A DNA stretch of 64,000 nucleotides from Chloroflexota bacterium (GTDB lineage: Bacteria > Chloroflexota > UBA6077 > JACCZL01). The notes under the pieces are model-generated. The model made no database searches and was not told the DNA's origin. It saw nothing but the letters and a program-made list of their open reading frames with translations. This document shows, in pieces, positions 50,043 to 58,086 of this stretch (position 1 is the first letter of the stretch; every line of letters starts with the position of its first letter). Position numbers and translations under genes: made by a program. Where the stretch lies: the NCBI GenBank assembly GCA_030447245.1, contig JAUJPG010000025.1, positions 1 through 64,000 of the forward strand, read 5' to 3'.

Positions 50043-50822
50043 GTGCGGATTCTCGCGCTCGGCGATATCTTCGGTGCGCCTGGCCGGCAGGCGGCCCGCA
50101 AGCTGGTACCAGAACTGCGCGCGAGCCTGGACCTGGACCTCGTGGTCGCCAATGCTGAGAACATGGCCGGCGGCAAAGGGATGACCGCCCAGACGCTCGC
50201 CGAGCTGCGCGCGGCCGGCGTCGACATCGTCACCTCCGGCAACCACGTCTGGGACCAGCGGGAGATGCTGACCTATCTCGACAAGCCCGGAACGGAGTCC
50301 GTCCTGCGCCCGCTCAACTACCCGCCCGGAGCGCCCGGCCGCGGCTGGTGGCTCGGCGACGGCGTGCTCGTCGTCAACCTGATGGGACGGCTGTTCATGC
50401 GCGACCTGGACTGCCCGTTCCAGGCGATCGACCGCCTGCTGGAAGGGCCGGCCGGTGAGGCGCCGATCAAGATCGTGGACTTCCACGCCGAGGCGACGTC
50501 CGAGAAGATCGCGCTGGCCTGGCACCTGGACGGCCGAGTCAGCGCCGTCTTCGGGACCCATACCCACGTCCCGACCGCGGACGCGCGCATCCTGCCCGGC
50601 GGGACCGCCGCCATTACCGACGTCGGGATGGTCGGCCCACACCACTCGGTCATCGGCATGCCGCCGGCGGAGGCCGTTCGTGGCTTCGTGACCGGCCTTC
50701 CCACCAAGTTCGGGGTCGCCGAAGGCCCGGTCCAGTTCAACGCCGTGCTGATCGAGGTCGACGCCCAGACTGGCCGCGCCGACGCGATCTGCCGCGTCGA
50801 CCGCCTCCTGGAGGACACGTGA
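50043..50822 (+). CDS. ymdB: YmdB-like metallophosphoesterase (TIGR00282)
   Basis: This 259-residue calcineurin-like phosphoesterase, in other bacteria a cyclic nucleotide phosphodiesterase, has MRILALGDIFGAPGRQAARK (metal Asp). It continues VVANAENMAGGKGMTAQTLA, TSGNHVWDQREML, VDFHAEATSEKIALAWHLDG and VFGTHTHVPTADARILPGGT. All metal ligands seem present. GTG start at 50043, 20 bases after rny. The rny-ymdB order is a common arrangement across Firmicutes and Chloroflexota. Confidence 0.95.
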   Translation: MRILALGDIFGAPGRQAARKLVPELRASLDLDLVVANAENMAGGKGMTAQTLAELRAAGVDIVTSGNHVWDQREMLTYLDKPGTESVLRPLNYPPGAPGRGWWLGDGVLVVNLMGRLFMRDLDCPFQAIDRLLEGPAGEAPIKIVDFHAEATSEKIALAWHLDGRVSAVFGTHTHVPTADARILPGGTAAITDVGMVGPHHSVIGMPPAEAVRGFVTGLPTKFGVAEGPVQFNAVLIEVDAQTGRADAICRVDRLLEDT

Positions 50823-51706
50823 CCGAGGGCAAGATCGATCTGCATCTGCACACGCTGGCCTCGGACGGCCGACTGACGCCGGAGGAGCTGGTCCGCCTGG
50901 CCCACGAGCGCGGCGTCCACCGCCTGGCGGTGACCGACCACGACACGACCGACGCGGTCGCCGCGGCGACCGCCATCGGCGCCACGCTCGGCGTCGAGGT
51001 GATCGCCGGCGTCGAGCTGGGGACCGATAGCGCCAGCGGCGACCTGCACATGCTCGGCCTCTTCCTGGGTTACGAGGACGCGCGGTTCCAGGCGACGATG
51101 GCCCGCTTCCGCGATGGCCGCATCGCGCGCGCCCAGGAGACGGTGGCCATCCTGAACACGCTCGGCTGCGAGATCACCTACGAGCGGGTCCGCGAGATTG
51201 CCGGCGAGGCGTCGATTGGCCGTCCCCACGTCGCCCGCGCGCTGCTCGAAGCCGGGTACGTTCAATCGATGCCCGAGGCGTTCGACGTCTACCTGGGCGA
51301 CGACAAGCCGGCCAACGTCCCGCGCGAGAAGTTCAACCCGGTCCAGGCGATCGAGCTGATCCACTCGGTCGGCGGGCTGGCAATCGTCGCCCACCCGAGT
51401 GAGGGACGGGGCGTGACCCACCAGGTCCCGGAGCTTGCCGAGGCGGGCCTGGACGGACTCGAGTGCTACTACCAGGGCTACGACCGCGAGCGCGTGGAAA
51501 GCCTGGTGGCCCTGGCCCGCGCCCACAACCTCGTCCCGACCGGCGGCAGCGACTTCCACGGCTTTCCCCTGTCCGGCCACACCGAGGTCGTCAACTGGCC
51601 CGGTTCCGTCGAGATCCCCCCTGCCATCCTCGATGAGCTCGAAGCCCGCCTGGCGAACCGGTACCATTTCGAACAGCATGTCAAAGACCAACTGGGCGAG
51701 GGTTGA
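50819..51706 (+). CDS. PHP-domain phosphoesterase (nucleoside bisphosphate phosphatase-like)
   Basis: This 295-residue PHP-domain protein has IDLHLHTLASDGRLTPEELV with the HxH, LAVTDHDTTDAVAAATAIG, VIAGVELGTD and LAIVAHPSEGRGVTHQVPEL. The late TGGSDFHGF provides the last metal Asp-x-His. It resembles the 3',5'-nucleoside bisphosphate phosphatases (YciV-like) that clear RNA-decay end products, which suits its place after RNase Y. The start GTG at 50819 overlaps the ymdB stop by four bases (GTGA), so it is co-translated. Confidence 0.93.
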   Translation: MTEGKIDLHLHTLASDGRLTPEELVRLAHERGVHRLAVTDHDTTDAVAAATAIGATLGVEVIAGVELGTDSASGDLHMLGLFLGYEDARFQATMARFRDGRIARAQETVAILNTLGCEITYERVREIAGEASIGRPHVARALLEAGYVQSMPEAFDVYLGDDKPANVPREKFNPVQAIELIHSVGGLAIVAHPSEGRGVTHQVPELAEAGLDGLECYYQGYDRERVESLVALARAHNLVPTGGSDFHGFPLSGHTEVVNWPGSVEIPPAILDELEARLANRYHFEQHVKDQLGEG

Positions 51707-51920
51707 CGCCTTGACGGACGATGACGTCGACAGGTCCGACGCTCCGCCTCTGACAGAGGACTTCTTCCGCCGCGCGACCTGGCGAAAGCCGACCTCGGTA
51801 CCCGTCACCATCCGCATTGACCCCGAGACCCTGGCCTGGTTCCAAGCGCAGGGCGAAGAGGGTGAGCGACGCATGTCGGCAGCGCTTCGGCTCTATGCCG
51901 AGGTGCACCGCGCAACGTGA
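51678..51920 (+). CDS. BrnA-like antitoxin without a toxin partner
   Basis: This 80-residue protein resembles BrnA antitoxins. The N-terminus has LTDDDVDRSDAPPLTEDFFR, then PVTIRIDPETLAWFQAQG, an RHH-like DNA-binding strand and helix, and MSAALRLYAEVHR at the end. It begins at an ATG inside the PHP gene (29-base overlap, different frame), so translation may be coupled. A BrnT toxin gene would normally lie just upstream; the PHP gene occupies that place instead. It may be an orphan or domesticated regulator of the rny operon. Confidence 0.72.
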   Translation: MSKTNWARVDALTDDDVDRSDAPPLTEDFFRRATWRKPTSVPVTIRIDPETLAWFQAQGEEGERRMSAALRLYAEVHRAT

Positions 51921-52009
51921 GTCACCTCGGTGCCACCCTGGAGCGCGATGACGTTCTGACGACGCCGCTCTTGCCGGGCTTCACCTGCCCCTTGCCGGAT
52001 CTCTGGGGC

Positions 52010-52027
52010 TCACTCCCCAAGGAGTGA
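52010..52027. terminator. Hairpin between convergent brnA-like and livF genes
   Basis: TCACTCC and GGAGTGA pair around CCAA. It lies between converging genes, so it may end both transcripts; no T-run is present. Confidence 0.4.
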
Positions 52028-52079
52028 TCGCAGCCGACCGGCGCCAGGGCACAAGGGTGGGATGACTGGCGTGCCCGCG

Positions 52080-52784
52080 TTACATCCCGAGATAGGCCTG
52101 CCGGACCAGGTCACTGCGCAGCAGCTCGGCGCCGGTGCCGGATAGCACGATCCGACCGGTCTGGAGCACGTAGCCGCGGTCGGCGAGCTGGAGCGCCTCG
52201 ACGACATTCTGCTCGACCAGCAGGATCGTCGCCCCCTCGGCTTTGATCCGAGCAAGACTCGCCAGGATGTCCTCGACCAACCGCGGGGCGATGCCCAGTG
52301 ACGGCTCGTCCAGCATCAGCAGCCGTGGTTGGGCCATCAACCCCCGCCCGATCGCCAGCATCTGCTGTTCGCCGCCGGACAGCGTGCCGGCCAGCTGCGT
52401 TTGCCTGTCCCGCAGGATCGGGAACAGATCGAAGATCCGGTCGCGCATGGCCGACCGCTCGCCCGGCGACTTGCGGGTGTAGGCGCCGACGGTCAGGTTC
52501 TGGGTGACCGTCAGCCGGGCGAACAATCGCCGACCCTCCGGGACGTGCGCGATCCCCAGCCCGACCACCCGATGGGCGGATACGCCGTCGATCCGCCGCT
52601 GCTCGAACCGCACAGAGCCGGCGATCGGCCGTAGCAGTCCGGACACTGTCTTCAGGATCGTCGACTTACCGGCCCCGTTCGAGCCGACGATCGTGACGAT
52701 CTCGCCGGCAGCGATGTCGAACGAGACGCCGTGCAGGGCGGGCACGCCGTCGTAGCCGACCTCGACGTTGTCCAGGCTCAGCAC
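52080..52784 (-). CDS. livF: Branched-chain amino acid ABC transporter ATPase LivF
   Basis: This 234-residue ABC ATPase has Walker A GSNGAGKST, signature LSGGEQQML, and Walker B with the catalytic Glu in LLMLDEPSLGIAP. HVPEGRRLFARLTVTQNLTV is the LivF signature region. The start at 52784 overlaps the livG stop by seven bases. With LivG it forms the ATP-hydrolysing dimer of a high-affinity leucine/isoleucine/valine-type importer, though such systems may carry amides or urea. Last gene of the operon. Confidence 0.95.
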   Translation of the reverse strand: MLSLDNVEVGYDGVPALHGVSFDIAAGEIVTIVGSNGAGKSTILKTVSGLLRPIAGSVRFEQRRIDGVSAHRVVGLGIAHVPEGRRLFARLTVTQNLTVGAYTRKSPGERSAMRDRIFDLFPILRDRQTQLAGTLSGGEQQMLAIGRGLMAQPRLLMLDEPSLGIAPRLVEDILASLARIKAEGATILLVEQNVVEALQLADRGYVLQTGRIVLSGTGAELLRSDLVRQAYLGM

Positions 52785-53524
52785 GCCGGCGGCTCCGCGA
52801 TGACCGCGCGATACCGCTCCCCGAGGTAGGCCTTGATGACCTCCTCGTTGCGGGACACCGCTTCCGGGCGGCCCTCGAGAAGCTTGCGGCCGTTCGTCAG
52901 CACGACAACCCGGTCCGAGATTGGCATGATGACCTCCATCACGTGCTCGACCATCAGGATGGCGATCCCGCGCGCGTGGGCGGTGCGGACCAGGTCGATG
53001 GCCTCCTGGCGCTCGCGGGGGTTCAGACCCGCCATCACCTCGTCCAGCATCAACAGCTTCGGGCGCGTCGCCAGCGCCCTGGCGAGCTCGACCCGCTTGC
53101 GCTCGGCGATCGTCAGGCCGGCGCCGAGGACGTGCCGCTTGTGGGCCAGGCCGGTCAGCTCCAGCACTTCCTCAGCGTCCACGCGCGCCTGGCTGGTACC
53201 GCTGGCGCGCAGCAAGGCGCCCACCATCACGTTCTCGAGGACGGTCATCTCACGGAACGTCCGAACGATCTGGAACGTCCGCGCGATCCCGCGCCAGCAG
53301 ATCTCTTCCGGCGTCTGGCCCACCACGTCCTGCCCTTCGAGCAGCACCTGGCCGTTCGTCGCGCGAAGCGTGCCCGAAATGCAGCTAAACAGTGTCGTCT
53401 TGCCGGCTCCGTTCGGGCCGATCAGACCGACGATCTCGTCGGCGTCGACGTGCAGGCTGACGCTGTCGTTGGCAACCAGGCCGCCGAAGCGCATCGTCAG
53501 GTCGCGGACTTCGAGCAGCGGCAC
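52778..53524 (-). CDS. livG: Branched-chain amino acid ABC transporter ATPase LivG
   Basis: This 248-residue ABC ATPase has Walker A GPNGAGKTT, RTFQIVRTFREMTVLENVMV (the LivG-type switch region), a signature region with LTIAERKRVELARALATRP (the usual LSGG is poorly conserved, as in some LivG), and Walker B KLLMLDEVMAGLNP. The C-terminal extension with HVMEVIMPISDRVVVLTNGR is LivG-typical. Heterodimer partner of LivF. Confidence 0.95.
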   Translation of the reverse strand: MPLLEVRDLTMRFGGLVANDSVSLHVDADEIVGLIGPNGAGKTTLFSCISGTLRATNGQVLLEGQDVVGQTPEEICWRGIARTFQIVRTFREMTVLENVMVGALLRASGTSQARVDAEEVLELTGLAHKRHVLGAGLTIAERKRVELARALATRPKLLMLDEVMAGLNPRERQEAIDLVRTAHARGIAILMVEHVMEVIMPISDRVVVLTNGRKLLEGRPEAVSRNEEVIKAYLGERYRAVIAEPPAC

Positions 53525-53544
53525 CGTCCCGGCTCCGGCCGGCC

Positions 53545-54615
53545 TCAGCCTCGGCCGCGGAAGCGGCGCGAGATCGCCACCAGGCCGCCCGGCTGGAAGA
53601 CGGCGACCAGGACGATGAGCGCGCCGTAGACCATCAGGTCGATGGCCCGGCCGCCGCCGCCCGACTGCGCCAGGTAGACCCGGGTCCCCTCGGACAGCGG
53701 GATCAGCACCAGCGCGCCGAGCAAAGGCCCCCAGATGCTGCCAATCCCACCGAGCACCGCGACCAGGCAGATCAGCACCGACAGCGACAGTGGCAGCACG
53801 CTCTCCGGGTCAATGACCAGGATGTACTGAGCGTACAACGTCCCGGCCATCGCGGTCAGCGCGGCGCTGATGGCGATGGCGTACAACTTGTAGCGCGTGA
53901 TCTTCACACCCAGCGACCGCGCGGCCAGCGGGTCTCCCTTGATGGCTCGGAAGTAGTAGCCCAGGCGCGAGCGCTCGACCAGGAAGGCGCAGCCGAACGC
54001 AATCGCGGCCATCGCGAGCGCGATGTAATAGTAGGGCAGCTTGCTCGAGTGGAACTGGAAGTTGACGAACGCCTCCGGCAGGAGCGGGAGGTGGATGCCG
54101 CTGGCGCCGCCGACCTCGCGCCAGTTGATGAACAGCGTCTGGACAATCTCGCCGACGGCGATCGTGGCGATCGCGAAGTAGTGTCCGCCCAGGCGAAAGC
54201 AGGGATACCCGATCGCCAGCGAGACCAGCACCGCGACGAACATCCCAACCAGGATGCCGAGCCATGGCGACAGTCCGATCCTGGTCATCAGCAGGGTCGA
54301 CGTGTAGGCGCCGACGCCGAAGAAGACGGCGTTGCCGAGCGAGATCTGGCCGGCGTAGCCGCCAAGGATGTTCCAGGCCTGCGCCAGCGTGGCGTACAGG
54401 CAGATCATGATCAGGATGTGGAGCGGGTGGACCAGTCGCTGCGCCTCCAGGACGAGCGGTAGTCCCAGGAGGACGAGCGCCGCGATCGCCCCGACGGCGA
54501 GGCGTGACGCCGAGGCCGCGCGGCCGCGTGACCGCTCGGGCGGCAGCGCGGTCGGATCGAGGCCCGGCCCGGCCGGCATGGACGTCGAGTCGGAAGGCTG
54601 ATCGACGGTGGTCAT
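53545..54615 (-). CDS. livM: Branched-chain amino acid ABC transporter permease LivM
   Basis: This 356-residue inner-membrane permease has about ten membrane segments after an N-terminal cytoplasmic stretch. It has LAQAWNILGGYAGQISLGNA, the defining LivM motif, and GPLLGALVLIPLSEG near the end. The cytoplasmic loop GYYFRAIKGDPLAARSLGVK contacts the ATPases. It ends VLVAVFQPGGLVAISRRFRG. The frame is intact, 20 bases upstream of livG in the same operon. Confidence 0.95.
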   Translation of the reverse strand: MTTVDQPSDSTSMPAGPGLDPTALPPERSRGRAASASRLAVGAIAALVLLGLPLVLEAQRLVHPLHILIMICLYATLAQAWNILGGYAGQISLGNAVFFGVGAYTSTLLMTRIGLSPWLGILVGMFVAVLVSLAIGYPCFRLGGHYFAIATIAVGEIVQTLFINWREVGGASGIHLPLLPEAFVNFQFHSSKLPYYYIALAMAAIAFGCAFLVERSRLGYYFRAIKGDPLAARSLGVKITRYKLYAIAISAALTAMAGTLYAQYILVIDPESVLPLSLSVLICLVAVLGGIGSIWGPLLGALVLIPLSEGTRVYLAQSGGGGRAIDLMVYGALIVLVAVFQPGGLVAISRRFRGRG

Positions 54616-54640
54616 CGTGGAATACTCGCGCCCGGCCGTG

Positions 54641-55504
54641 TCAATACCGTCCGAACAGGCCCTGCGGCCGGACCAGGACCACCATCAGGTACAGGACGAA
54701 CACCGCGACGTACTTGAACGAGGGCCAGAACAGGCCGCCGATGGCCTCGACGAGCCCGATGATCACACCGGCCACGAGCGCGCCGACGATGCTCCCGAAG
54801 CCGCCGAGCGCGACGGCGATGTACGCCAGCAGCGCGAACAGGAAGCCGACGTCCGGGAAGATTGGCAGGAAGTTGGCCAGCAGCGCCCCGGCGATCCCGA
54901 CGCACAGTGAGCCGATGCCCCAGCCAAGCATGAACATTCGGTCGCTCGAGATCCCCATCAGGGCGGCGGCCTCGCGGTCTTCGGAGGTGGCCTGGATCGC
55001 CAGGCCGACCTCGGTCCGGGTGACGAACAGGTACAGTGTCCCGAACGCCAGCAGGGCCGCGATGCTGGCCACCACCTGCGGCCAGCCCAGGAAGAGACCG
55101 CCAAGGTTCAGGCGACCTTCGACGACGTGGTTCGGGACGACGCGGTAGTCGGCCGACCAGAAGAACTGCGCCGCGCTCCGCAAGAACACTCCGAGGCCGA
55201 AGGTGGCGAAGATCTGCGCCAGCATCGGCGCGCTCAAGATACGGCTGATGATTCCCTTGTAGACCAGCACGCCGAGCACGAACAGCAGAGCGGCGCAGAT
55301 CGGCACCGAGAGCAGCGGGTCGATGCCGAACAGGAGCGCCAGCCAGAACGTGGTGAACATCGCCAGCATCAGGAACTCGCCATGGGCGAAGTTGACGATC
55401 TCCATGAGCCCGAAGATCAGGCTCAGACCGACGGCGATCAGGGCGTACACACAGCCCATCAACAGTCCGCTGGCGACCGCCTGGAGCAGGACCTCAGTCG
55501 GCAT
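54641..55504 (-). CDS. livH: Branched-chain amino acid ABC transporter permease LivH
   Basis: This 287-residue permease has VASGLLMGCVYALIAVGLSL then IFGLMEIVNFAHGEFLMLAM, the LivH hallmark, and TEVGLAIQATSEDREAAALM as the cytoplasmic loop contacting the ATPases. GFGSIVGALVAGVIIGLVEA and LVRPQGLFGRY close it. The frame is intact. It pairs with LivM in the membrane. Confidence 0.96.
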   Translation of the reverse strand: MPTEVLLQAVASGLLMGCVYALIAVGLSLIFGLMEIVNFAHGEFLMLAMFTTFWLALLFGIDPLLSVPICAALLFVLGVLVYKGIISRILSAPMLAQIFATFGLGVFLRSAAQFFWSADYRVVPNHVVEGRLNLGGLFLGWPQVVASIAALLAFGTLYLFVTRTEVGLAIQATSEDREAAALMGISSDRMFMLGWGIGSLCVGIAGALLANFLPIFPDVGFLFALLAYIAVALGGFGSIVGALVAGVIIGLVEAIGGLFWPSFKYVAVFVLYLMVVLVRPQGLFGRY

Positions 55505-55613
55505 CGGCGTGGCTTAGCATCGATCGTCCAGGCGGCGTGTCATCCCGTGCGCAGGTGAGCTCACGATGAGGGCTCGTCGTGGTTCCGGTGGTTCTGTTGG
55601 CACCGCCGACGCA

Positions 55614-57110
55614 TCAGCTTCGCTCTGACCACTTGGGGATCGGGTGGATGAACTCCCGCGCGGCGACCTCGAACGGCCAGACGGTCCAGTAGCGGCTGCC
55701 TTGCATCTGCACCACGATCGGCGAGTGCAGCTCGTTCTGGCCGGTGTCCGGGTCGAACTTGACCCCCTGCCAGGGTAGCGGGAGCTGGTCGCCGCCGACG
55801 TTCGTCGCCAGCAGCGCCTGGCGCACGCGCTCGGGCTCGACCGAGCCGGCCCGGTTGATCGCGTCGCAGAGGACCAGGAACCCGAGGAGGACGCGCGCCG
55901 GCACGTCGGTCATGTCGCGGCCCGCGCGGGCCTTGAAGAGGTCGTTGACCTGGCGGATGACCGGCTTCGAGTCGGCCAGGTCCGGCACGAAGACGGCGCG
56001 GCTGGCGTAGCCCTCGGCGTCTTTACCGGCCTGCTCGACGAAGGCCGCCTCGGTATGGCCCGAATTCTGGGCCAGGACCATCCTGGGGTTGTAGTCCAGC
56101 TCCTTGGAGTGCTGGACCATCAGGATCGCGTCCGAGATGTAGGAGGTCGGGAACCAGACGTCCGGATCGGCCGCCTTGAGGCGCTGGACCTCGGCCGTCA
56201 GCGAGGTTGCCCGCGAGCGGTACTGGAGGTCAAGGGCGATCCTGTAGCCGGCCTGCTCGGCGAGCTCCTTCTCGACGTTGCCGCTGTCCTGGCCGAACAG
56301 CGTGTCCTCGTAGACCAGTGCGACGCTCTCTGTCTTGATGTTCCTGCGCGCCTCGAGATCCTTGAGGAACTTGAACATCGCCACCGAGAAGTCGCGGTCG
56401 TGGGGCGAGGTACGGAAGAACCATTTGAAGCCCCGCGTGTGCAGCGTCGCCGACGACGACTCGGCGGTCAGGTAGGGCACCCCGAGGCGTTCGGCCACCT
56501 GGCTCGCCGACGCGGTCACGGCGCTCTGGAACATGCCGAACATGGCCGCGACCTTCTCCTGGGTAATGAGCCGCTCGGCCTCGGCAGCCCCGCGCGCGGG
56601 ATCGCCCTGATGATCGGTGACAATCGCCCGGACTTTGGCGCCGCCCAGGTTCGGCAGTCCCTCGGTCTGCGCCAGCAGGAGTGGGAGGTCGCTACGAGTG
56701 TTGACGATGTCCTGGGCCAGCTCGACCGCCGTCTTGGCATCCAGGCCAGCCGGCGCCGTGGGGCCGGAGAGCGGGTACGCGACGCCGATCAGCACCTCGG
56801 CCGCGGCGGCGCCGGTGGCCGGAGCCGCCTGGGCGGCTGGGCTAGCAACCGGACTGGCCGCGGCGGCCGGGCTGGGTGAGGCAGCGGGCGAGGCGGCGGC
56901 CCCCGGGCTTGCCGCCGCGGCTGGCTTGGGCGACTCGGCCGGTTTCGGGTCGGACTTCGCCGCGGGTGTGGGAGAGGCAGGCGCGGTCTGCACGCAGGCG
57001 CCCAGGAGCGACACCACGCTCCCGCCACCCGTGATCCCAAGCAGTGTCAGAAACCGGCGTCGACTCAGCGCGGTCGACCGAAGGCGGCTCAGGTGACGGC
57101 TCACGTGCAT
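55614..57110 (-). CDS. Branched-chain amino acid-type ABC solute-binding lipoprotein
   Basis: This family 4 (Leu/Ile/Val) periplasmic-type binding protein has about 498 residues. The N-terminus has LSRRRFLTLLGITGGGSVVS with lipobox LLGAC, then a very long Ala/Ser/Pro linker (about 65 residues), then VLIGVAYPLSGPTAPAGLDA. The ligand lobes carry AAEAERLITQEKVAAMFGMF, TAESSSATLHTRGFKWFFRT and VALVYEDTLFGQDSGNVEKE. ATG 57110 has GGAGG adjacent; GTG 57104 is better spaced. It heads the operon, followed by livH, livM, livG and livF, giving a complete importer. Confidence 0.93.
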   Translation of the reverse strand: MHVSRHLSRLRSTALSRRRFLTLLGITGGGSVVSLLGACVQTAPASPTPAAKSDPKPAESPKPAAAASPGAAASPAASPSPAAAASPVASPAAQAAPATGAAAAEVLIGVAYPLSGPTAPAGLDAKTAVELAQDIVNTRSDLPLLLAQTEGLPNLGGAKVRAIVTDHQGDPARGAAEAERLITQEKVAAMFGMFQSAVTASASQVAERLGVPYLTAESSSATLHTRGFKWFFRTSPHDRDFSVAMFKFLKDLEARRNIKTESVALVYEDTLFGQDSGNVEKELAEQAGYRIALDLQYRSRATSLTAEVQRLKAADPDVWFPTSYISDAILMVQHSKELDYNPRMVLAQNSGHTEAAFVEQAGKDAEGYASRAVFVPDLADSKPVIRQVNDLFKARAGRDMTDVPARVLLGFLVLCDAINRAGSVEPERVRQALLATNVGGDQLPLPWQGVKFDPDTGQNELHSPIVVQMQGSRYWTVWPFEVAAREFIHPIPKWSERS

Positions 57111-57269
57111 CCTCCGCACTGGCGCCTCGATGATCGCGCGCCAATGACACGGCGGTAGTCTATCCACCGCGCCAGCGGCCGTCAACACGCGGGCACGACC
57201 TCTTGGCTCCAGGTACCCAGAGCGGGCACATTGCCTCACAACGCACGACACCGAAGCGACCCGGGCATG

Positions 57270-57420
57270 CGAGCGAGGCGCGTGAGCACGTACGAGTTGA
57301 TCGAGGCACCGCGGGAGCGGTACCTGCAGGCTGGCCTGGGCGCAAAGATGCAGCTGCTGGACGAGGTGGCGGCGGGGACCTGGATCGAGGCCCGTCAGGC
57401 CTTCAGGCAATCAGGAAGCG
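57270..57420 (+). pseudogene. N-terminal remnant of an IS481-like transposase/integrase
   Basis: The plus-strand frame reads MRARRVSTYELIEAPRERYL then QAGLGAKMQLLDEVAAGTWI. This is the usual opening helix pair of IS481-type or related integrases (Y....A.K..IL.E.....W....A.R.). It stops being family-like at about 57405, exactly where the broken toxin stub of the DUF433 module begins on the other strand. The catalytic core is absent. Low-to-moderate confidence, because only about 40 residues are informative. Confidence 0.4.
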
Positions 57421-57647
57421 CATCAGACGACGCGCAGCACCGGGTGGTCGCTCTGCTTCGCGGCGTACTCGAGCGCCGCGGTAATGTCGCCCGGCTCCAG
57501 GTAAGGATAATCCTCGAGCCTCTCCTCGCGGCTCGCCCCCGAAGCGAGGAGATCGAGGATGTCCTTCACCCGCACGCGGAGGCCGCGGATGCATGGCCGT
57601 CCTGCGCACTGCTCCGGGTTGATGGTGGCGCGGTGAAGCTCGCTCAT
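57403..57647 (-). CDS. DUF433 antitoxin with a truncated toxin start
   Basis: A 74-residue DUF433-type antitoxin (57647 to 57423) reads MSELHRATINPEQCAGRPCI, RGLRVRVKDILDLLASGASR, then YPYLEPGDITAALEYAAKQ. These modules are normally followed by a DUF5615 PIN-type toxin whose gene begins MRFLID. Here an ATG overlapping the antitoxin stop region starts MRFLIA and is cut by TGA at 57403, at the edge of the transposase remnant. The antitoxin is intact and the toxin appears destroyed. Confidence 0.78.
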
Positions 57648-58086
57648 ACTCGACTCCTCGCGGAGCGTACCCCGGCGCCACGCAATGACGCGACGGTCAT
57701 CGAAGCGGCGCTCTGCCGCCGGCTATGCCCGCATGGTAGAGGCATAACACGTGGATGGGCTGATAGTCCCGGCTCTTCTTTCATTGTGCCTCACCAGAAA
57801 ATCGGAGGCCTTCACCTCGGAGAAACCTTGATCCCCGCCGTTGCCTCATATTCGAGGGTGGGCCAAGCTTGGCCGCTGAAATGTCCCCGGGCCGACGATG
57901 AGCCAAGCGGGCCAAAGTTGGGGCAGTGGTATGGCGGGGCGCTCTGACCGGTGTCATAGAAGGATCATAGAGACCCTTCTATGACCCGCCGGACATAGAA
58001 TCAGGACATAGGCGGTCATAGACGCCCTCCGCGGTAGACGCAGCGGGTCCAATGTCGCCTACGAAGGGCAGGGATTCCTTCGAGGG
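57648..58086. other. Gene-free region with CATAG-rich hairpin array
   Basis: No reliable gene. The right part has GTCATAGAAGG (57953-57963) and its perfect complement CCTTCTATGAC (57975-57985), with CATAG in the loop. CATAG recurs at 57994, 58007 and 58017. This could be an operator or an insertion-site scar. Confidence 0.5.

Noticed and set aside
48467-50242. 591-codon minus-strand frame opposite RNase Y
   Set aside because: Shadow frame; the plus strand encodes complete RNase Y and YmdB.
52778-52784. livG-livF overlap as unusual
   Set aside because: Short overlaps between these two genes are common.
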